This document shows positions 58,600-64,000 of a DNA stretch of 64,000 nt, piece after piece (positions within the stretch are counted from its first letter, which is position 1; the number at the start of each line of letters is the position of its first letter). The notes below the pieces were generated by a model. It worked only from the letters and a program-made list of their open reading frames with translations, was not told the origin of the DNA and searched no databases. A program made the translations under genes and the position numbers. Origin of the DNA: Cyclospora cayetanensis (taxonomy: Eukaryota; Apicomplexa; Conoidasida; Eucoccidiorida; Eimeriidae). Where the stretch lies: positions 47,025 to 111,024 of the forward strand of contig NW_020312076.1 in assembly GCF_002999335.1 (NCBI RefSeq). The letters are read 5' to 3'.

Positions 58600-60757
58600 C
58601 CTGTACACGTGCACGAGAATAGCTTTTTTCAGAAGAGCCGCCAATTGTATTACTGAGGTCATCCCGTATGCCAATGCTTCCCGCTTTTTATCTGTATTTC
58701 CTAGTTGCTCCACTTTTGAATCAGAGTGTTTGAACATACGTGATGGAGGATGTACTTCTCCACTGGTTTCGCCTGCGAGCTCGCCGTTCAACCCCGGTTA
58801 TGCTGTGATGCACCCGAGAAGCTTCTGTCAGCATATACTGGTGAGAACCACTCAAGCTAGGTGAGTAATATTAGTTCAGGCCTCAAATGTAAATATATAT
58901 ACACCAAAAGCACGCACGAACTTAGCAGGCGTCTTGCAAATGAGTGCGTCGTTCTCAAATGGTTTTCAAGAAACAGCGCCAATGGCATTGGCAGGTTTGG
59001 AGGTGACAGATATGCACGAAAGGTGGTTCAATTTTTCTCATGCCCTGGCAAGCAAGTTTATTGTGAACAACCCCCATAATTTACAGTTGTGCTAAACTTT
59101 CTCAGTACTCGTGCTGTCTAGCGTAAAGCTATAGAGCAAATGCCTTCCATACAATGGGAAATTCGGCTCTTATTGCTGTCTCACTGAATGGACAAATGGT
59201 TGGCCACAATTAAAGTGTCCTTCTAAGAGTATTCTTTCCTAGCTGTTAAACGTTATACATGCTAGTATGACTCTAGACATCAGATGCAGTAGCGTTGGAG
59301 CGCAGGGCGGCGCAGACGCATTATTCAACAGCAGCCGCTAGTGAACCGGCTTGTATATCCATGTTCGACCATCCAAAGTCCTTCAGAGTAAGTAGTGTAA
59401 CAGATAGGGCCATGTGAAGCACATTTCCATTCAGTGGTAAGCGGGTTCCGCTAAATAGCATCCCGGCCATTCAACGGATTAGCTGAGCCTCAACGAGCCT
59501 CCTAATATGTGGGGACACGATGATCCAAATTGTAGTGGGTGTCTGAAACTTCATATCATTGCTTGGTCATCATAAGCTGGCACGAACCAACACACAATTT
59601 GAAAGCTACTGCCTTTCGGTCTAGTGCGATTTGTGGATCTAGAGCTAATCTTTAGCGCACTGCCTTGGAAACGGGCTACGCGGGAATTAACGTGTGATAA
59701 CCGCCAAAGTTGCAAGTGCCAGACAGCATGGCGCGACAGCTGTGGACGTTCGGGGGAGGAAAACGACGCGCGATGCGAATGCAGAGGGCATTATGCCGCC
59801 TTGCCGCAAGCAAAAAATAACCAGCCAACAATCTTAGGCTTGCTACACAAACTCTTTTGCACAGGCAGAGCTGCGAAGTGCTTTCGCTACCAAACATACA
59901 ATGCGCACTTGCAACTAGTAGATCTACAAATATGCCGGTATTCAGCAACACAAAGCGAAAAAATGAGGCACATAACGGCACCCGTGCAGAGGCAACAAAT
60001 GAAATAAAGCCACATGGGGAAACCGAGGACAAGAAACGTGGATATAGCTTTATGGTACTCATGCTCATCGTCCACCTTTTTTCAGCCTAACTGCTGATGA
60101 ACTCATAATATTTTATCTACCTTGAAGGTATTAACTATGTTTATTTGTGAGTGTCCAGGGGGTTCTCTGGGTTTTACATGAAGGTTGGCCTGGCTAGTAT
60201 GCACTACCACCCTGAAAGTCACTGAAGCATGTCTTTCTCTTCCTGTTATAGCGGGTCGAGCTACAGTTAAGCGCCCTCCACTGCACTGCAAATATCGATT
60301 GAAAACTGACAGACTGTTGACTAGTTCGTTCGTCTGTTCGTAATGCAGAGTGGCACGGGCTCGATACAACAAAACGCAAAACTGTGTGCAGGTGTGCTGG
60401 ATGCTATATCCAACCAGCTGCGTATGCTCGGACTGCATTTAGGGTGTAGCTACCCACATTCTGGTTGGCCCTCTTCTCTCATGCCGAAACTCTAAGAGTG
60501 ACTGGCAGGAGTATCCTTTTTAGAAAAGGCCACTCCATAAATTTTATATAAAGTTTTGGCTGACTAAGGGGTTAAATGTTTCTCTTTGTACAGCAAAGAC
60601 ATTAAAAATAACGGTACAGTTGGTAGCATCTCACGGTTAAACGCAGCTGTTTTCCTTTCCTCAAATGACTCCGGACGATGTGGGGAGGCCTACACACAAA
60701 AGTTTTCTGAATTCATTAAGACTATGAGATCATTCAGCTGTCTGATATTTTTTCCAG
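58600..60757. other. No gene recognised
   Basis: Short frames only. A 72-codon plus frame at 58861-59079 ends with two Cys (SCPGKQVYCEQPP) and could be another fragment of the nearby Cys-rich gene, but this is weak. Confidence 0.45.
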
Positions 60758-61022
60758 TTTTCTGCGAAAACCCATTGAAGAAGTTGATGGTGCCACAGCG
60801 CTTGTTGTGGCGACAGAGGCTAACTTGAAAGCTGACGCAATAGCTCCACAGCGAGAAAGGCTTACTCTGTCCATCGATACTCTGCTCAGAGATACACTTG
60901 TGAGGCTATGGCGATCAGACACGTATGAGAGCCGTAAGCGTGATCAATTCCTAAGAAATTTATCAGCCACTTGGAGAGGCACCATGCTTTTTATCCATGA
61001 GATGAAAGGAAGCCAAGACTGA
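60758..61022 (+). CDS. Possible terminal exon of an unrecognised protein
   Basis: After a good TTTTTTCCAG acceptor an 87-codon frame runs to a stop at 61022. It starts FLRKPIEEVDGATALVVATE and contains LTLSIDTLLRDTLVRLWRSD and GTMLFIHEMKGSQD. The composition (charged, amphipathic, no low complexity) is protein-like. The upstream open frame 60586-60757 does not join in phase, so the preceding exons are unknown. No family recognised. Confidence 0.4.
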
Positions 61023-64000
61023 TTTCTGCATGCTAATTACCAGGGAGAAGCACTTGAATGGTGGCTCTATTCATGCAGAGGGTAGTCGTGCGCCTGCAGG
61101 GATTATTACACTTCAAGCCTTTGTGCAAGGCCTGACTCATTGTTTTACGCTGATTTTAGGTTTACAGTAAGCCTTGGGCAAATCGAAAGAACAGCAGAGA
61201 CGTCCATCAATAGATCTGTATTTCGACAGCTGTAAAGCTTTGGTTAGCAGAAGAAATGACGTAGAAGTACGGTTGCTTTATCAGTAATCCATCACATCTG
61301 CACCCATTGTGTCACATCAGGTAGTCGCAGGCTGGGCAGCGACACGGTCGTTAAATATTCAGCCGGTAGACCTTCAACAAACGATGAAGTACTTGAGGTT
61401 TGAGGAGCGAGTGAGGATAAACCTGGCCTTTTCGGCTTGGGGAACAAGCCAATTAAGGATTTTAGGCATATGATTGCCAATGCTCTGTCATACGGACCTA
61501 GCCTATAGCCTAGGGTAGGCGAAAAGCGAAAGGCAGGTGAAACCAGCATCTCTGAGTAAGCCAGAAGAGCTTCTCAATAACTCTCCTGCTTGTCTTGTGA
61601 GATAGTGGTCGGTGAGGTACACCTCCAACCCGCTCATGAAACCTTGAAGTGCATGACTATCCTTGCCTCCTTCATAGCTTTCTGGCCGTCACAGTCTAAT
61701 CGATGCAACCATATAACCTTTTTCGGCTAGTAAACCATTCTTTCTACCAGCTGTGGAGCTACTGCATTTATGGCAGCTTTCAAGATGGCCTCTACCGCTT
61801 CAACAGACATTGGAACGCCATCAACTTTCGTCACCAAGAGTTTTTTTGCAGACTACTTTCAGAAAGATTCGAATAGTGAAATGACAAGTAATTTTATCGA
61901 AAGCAGACAACTCTTTCAGAAAAAAATCCAACATCTTACTGGATTCACAGCCAATGAGACGAGCAGAGAAATGTTGCACTGAAACATGCGGTACTATCCA
62001 CCGCAGCATTCCATTCCAGGTCTTCGTAGAAAACCACTTCCCTCCTGACTCAGTACAAAACTTCATTGAATGCTGCGCATTGTCCTTCCAAAATAGCTCC
62101 TGCCTTCCCTGCACGCCCCCCTCACTGTTCCAATGTGAGGGAAGAAGGGAAGCCATGGTGCTCATGTATAGCCGCATCCTCTACGCACTTCGAGCACTCA
62201 GAGCTAGTTGCACATGCATCGAGCGCACACGCAAAGAATAGTGCGTCTTTATTTTGCGTACCACTGCTACTCTGCAATAAACAGTATGTAATAGCAGGCT
62301 AAGCAATAAGCTGATTTCTCCCTATTTTTTTACCCAGCTAGAGCTAGAGCAGTAGAAACGTTTGATTGCAGCCCAGCCTGCTACACCCATGGTCGGCGTC
62401 GCATAGTGTCACTGTGAGGTCCCGAAAGTTAGCCATACCGCCCATCCCGAAGGTCCCGCGCCACTAAATGCCCACTATGAGGCAGTTTTGAGTGCGATTG
62501 GTATCCTGGAGATGCCCTAGGGGGCTGGACACTACCCTCAACAGGCGACGCAGCACTACGCCCGTCGGCTGCTCTGCCACCTGACTGCTATTCTCCAGCA
62601 CCCAAGCCCTCAGTCACCGCTCCTTGCCAACATGGCATTTGCTCGTAACTTCCGGTGATGTAACAGCCTCCTAAAGACGATTGGCAGTAAGTGTACCTAG
62701 TGCATGCTGAGTGTGCACGTCGGGCTATCCCAACCGCGGTGACCACCCTGTTCAACCGTCCACAAATCCCATTCAAACTCTATTGCAAGAAAAATCATGA
62801 TCACCTCTTCGGATAAATTAATGCAAATAATCCACTGAGACTGACTCCGAAATATTTACCATTTTCGGGCTTTCCCGCCCACTCTATCTGCCCTGGTAGC
62901 CTGCAGGCCAGATCCCAGCACCAATTATAAGAGTCTTGTTGCCAAATATGGTCAAATTCGTCAAGATTACAGCCAAATGTGTTCGAAATCAACGCTTAGA
63001 GACTGTTTGGTCGTCTAATTCGGCCTCGGGTTGCACATTCGAATGCAACCCAGCCCAAGTTTCTGGGAAAATAGCTTGCACACCTGGCTCAATGGGAGGT
63101 AGTGCCGCTGCAAGCGCAAATAGGTAGCCGACAACCAAGTGTTAATTTTTCATTCTCAAACCTTGACCATAGTTAAGTTCATCCTACTTGTCAGATTAAA
63201 CAATTGGGGAATAGCACACTATTACAAAATAAAGAACAGCGTCTTACCCGTACAATCATCTGAGTCACACAAAAAGCGTTTCAGCCTATTTTATGGAGTG
63301 CACTGCATGTGCGCCAACCTTGTTCACGATGATAGTTCTCTGACAGATTACGGATGGGCAGAGCCTCATATATACTAGGTGTTGGGGCTTGGAGCGCAAA
63401 CTCAACCACAAAGCAAGCAGCTGGAGGCGCGTTTGCAGTGTGAATGCACTACGATGAATAACCCTGCCCAAACAAGTATGTTCAGACAAAGCTCGCCTTT
63501 GGTGTTCAGGCCACTGGTGAGGCTGAATCGCGTCTCTCGGGCCTTTTGTGACCGTGCTGGCCTTAGAGTTCAACTGAGAAGTTATCAGCAATGAAGCTCC
63601 CAACTCCTTTGAAGCAAGGATGCCTAATGAAATGTAAATAAGAGCCTGATGGACCCTTGTGTTGGGAAGTTGTATATATCCGCTGATTGGTTTTTGTCTT
63701 ACTCCTTGAAATAAAGTATGAACTTTGCAGTTTCCTGCCTTCACTACTTAGGTGGAGCTACTTTTCCACATACATCGCTAGAGGACGAAAAGAGGGCACA
63801 AGGTGAATGAAGCCAAAAAAAAAAGTCAATACCACAATCTGTACACTACACACAGCTGGAAAGCCCTGGACATGGGAAAAGTCACGTCGTACCTGGCGGC
63901 GATCGCCCTAGGTTCTTGTGCCTTTACGGCTTTCCCGTCATTCAACACTAAGAAACAAACGCAACAACCAGAGCTCTACGCTTCACTATCTAGGATTCCT
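61023..64000. other. No gene recognised at the right end
   Basis: Only short frames. A Cys-containing plus segment at about 62970-63123 (GCTFECNPAQVSGKIAC) and a fragment PCQHGIC near 62618 resemble pieces of EGF-type domains, but both are surrounded by stops. They may be relics related to the broken gene at 57.8-58.6 kb. Confidence 0.4.

Overview
The window looks like a nuclear contig from a coccidian apicomplexan, most likely Eimeria or a close relative such as Cyclospora. Four things suggest this: genes made of many short exons with GT-AG introns; very frequent CAG/CTG triplets read as runs of Ala, Gln, Ser or Leu; patches of short tandem repeats alternating with repeat-poor stretches; and alveolate-type gene content. 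No rRNA, tRNA, CRISPR, bacterial operon or complete mobile element was recognised. Gene models were built by hand by joining open segments at GT/AG sites with compatible phase and checking the join against remembered family motifs. Some junctions are therefore tentative, and these are flagged.

Layout. 1-7011 (minus): RAD50, cut by the left edge, with repeat-filled introns. 10246-10825 (minus): a possible small two-exon gene. 11634-15987 (plus): a TYW3-TYW2 fusion for wybutosine synthesis on tRNA-Phe. 17959-23196 (plus): ATAD3, a mitochondrial AAA+ ATPase, 12 exons including one GC-AG intron. 23197-28620: mostly gene-poor, with one weak surface-antigen-like segment. 28621-30982 (minus): a TMEM110/STIMATE-like ER membrane protein. 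33833-35049 (plus): a protein with an acylation-type N-terminus MGCINC. 35829-36530 (minus): protein phosphatase inhibitor 2, 5' end not found. 37322-39250 (plus): a METTL16/RlmF-type methyltransferase in a single exon. 39866-43930 (plus): an unrecognised, probably secreted Cys/Pro-rich protein in about 16 small exons. 45050-49783 (minus): DGAT1 of the MBOAT family, 14 exons. 51447-54609 (plus): a PP2C phosphatase. 57806-58572 (plus): a broken EGF-type, Thr-rich, microneme-like gene. 60758-61022 (plus): a possible terminal exon of unknown function.

The genes do not form an operon or a shared pathway. They are independent housekeeping functions (DNA repair, tRNA and RNA modification, mitochondrial maintenance, lipid storage, phosphatase control) mixed with parasite-type secreted or membrane-anchored proteins. 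Repeat-rich DNA lies at about 1-5.6 kb and 48-55 kb. The intervening 6-47 kb and the 55-64 kb end are nearly free of triplet runs. This matches the segmented repeat-rich and repeat-poor organisation known from Eimeria chromosomes.
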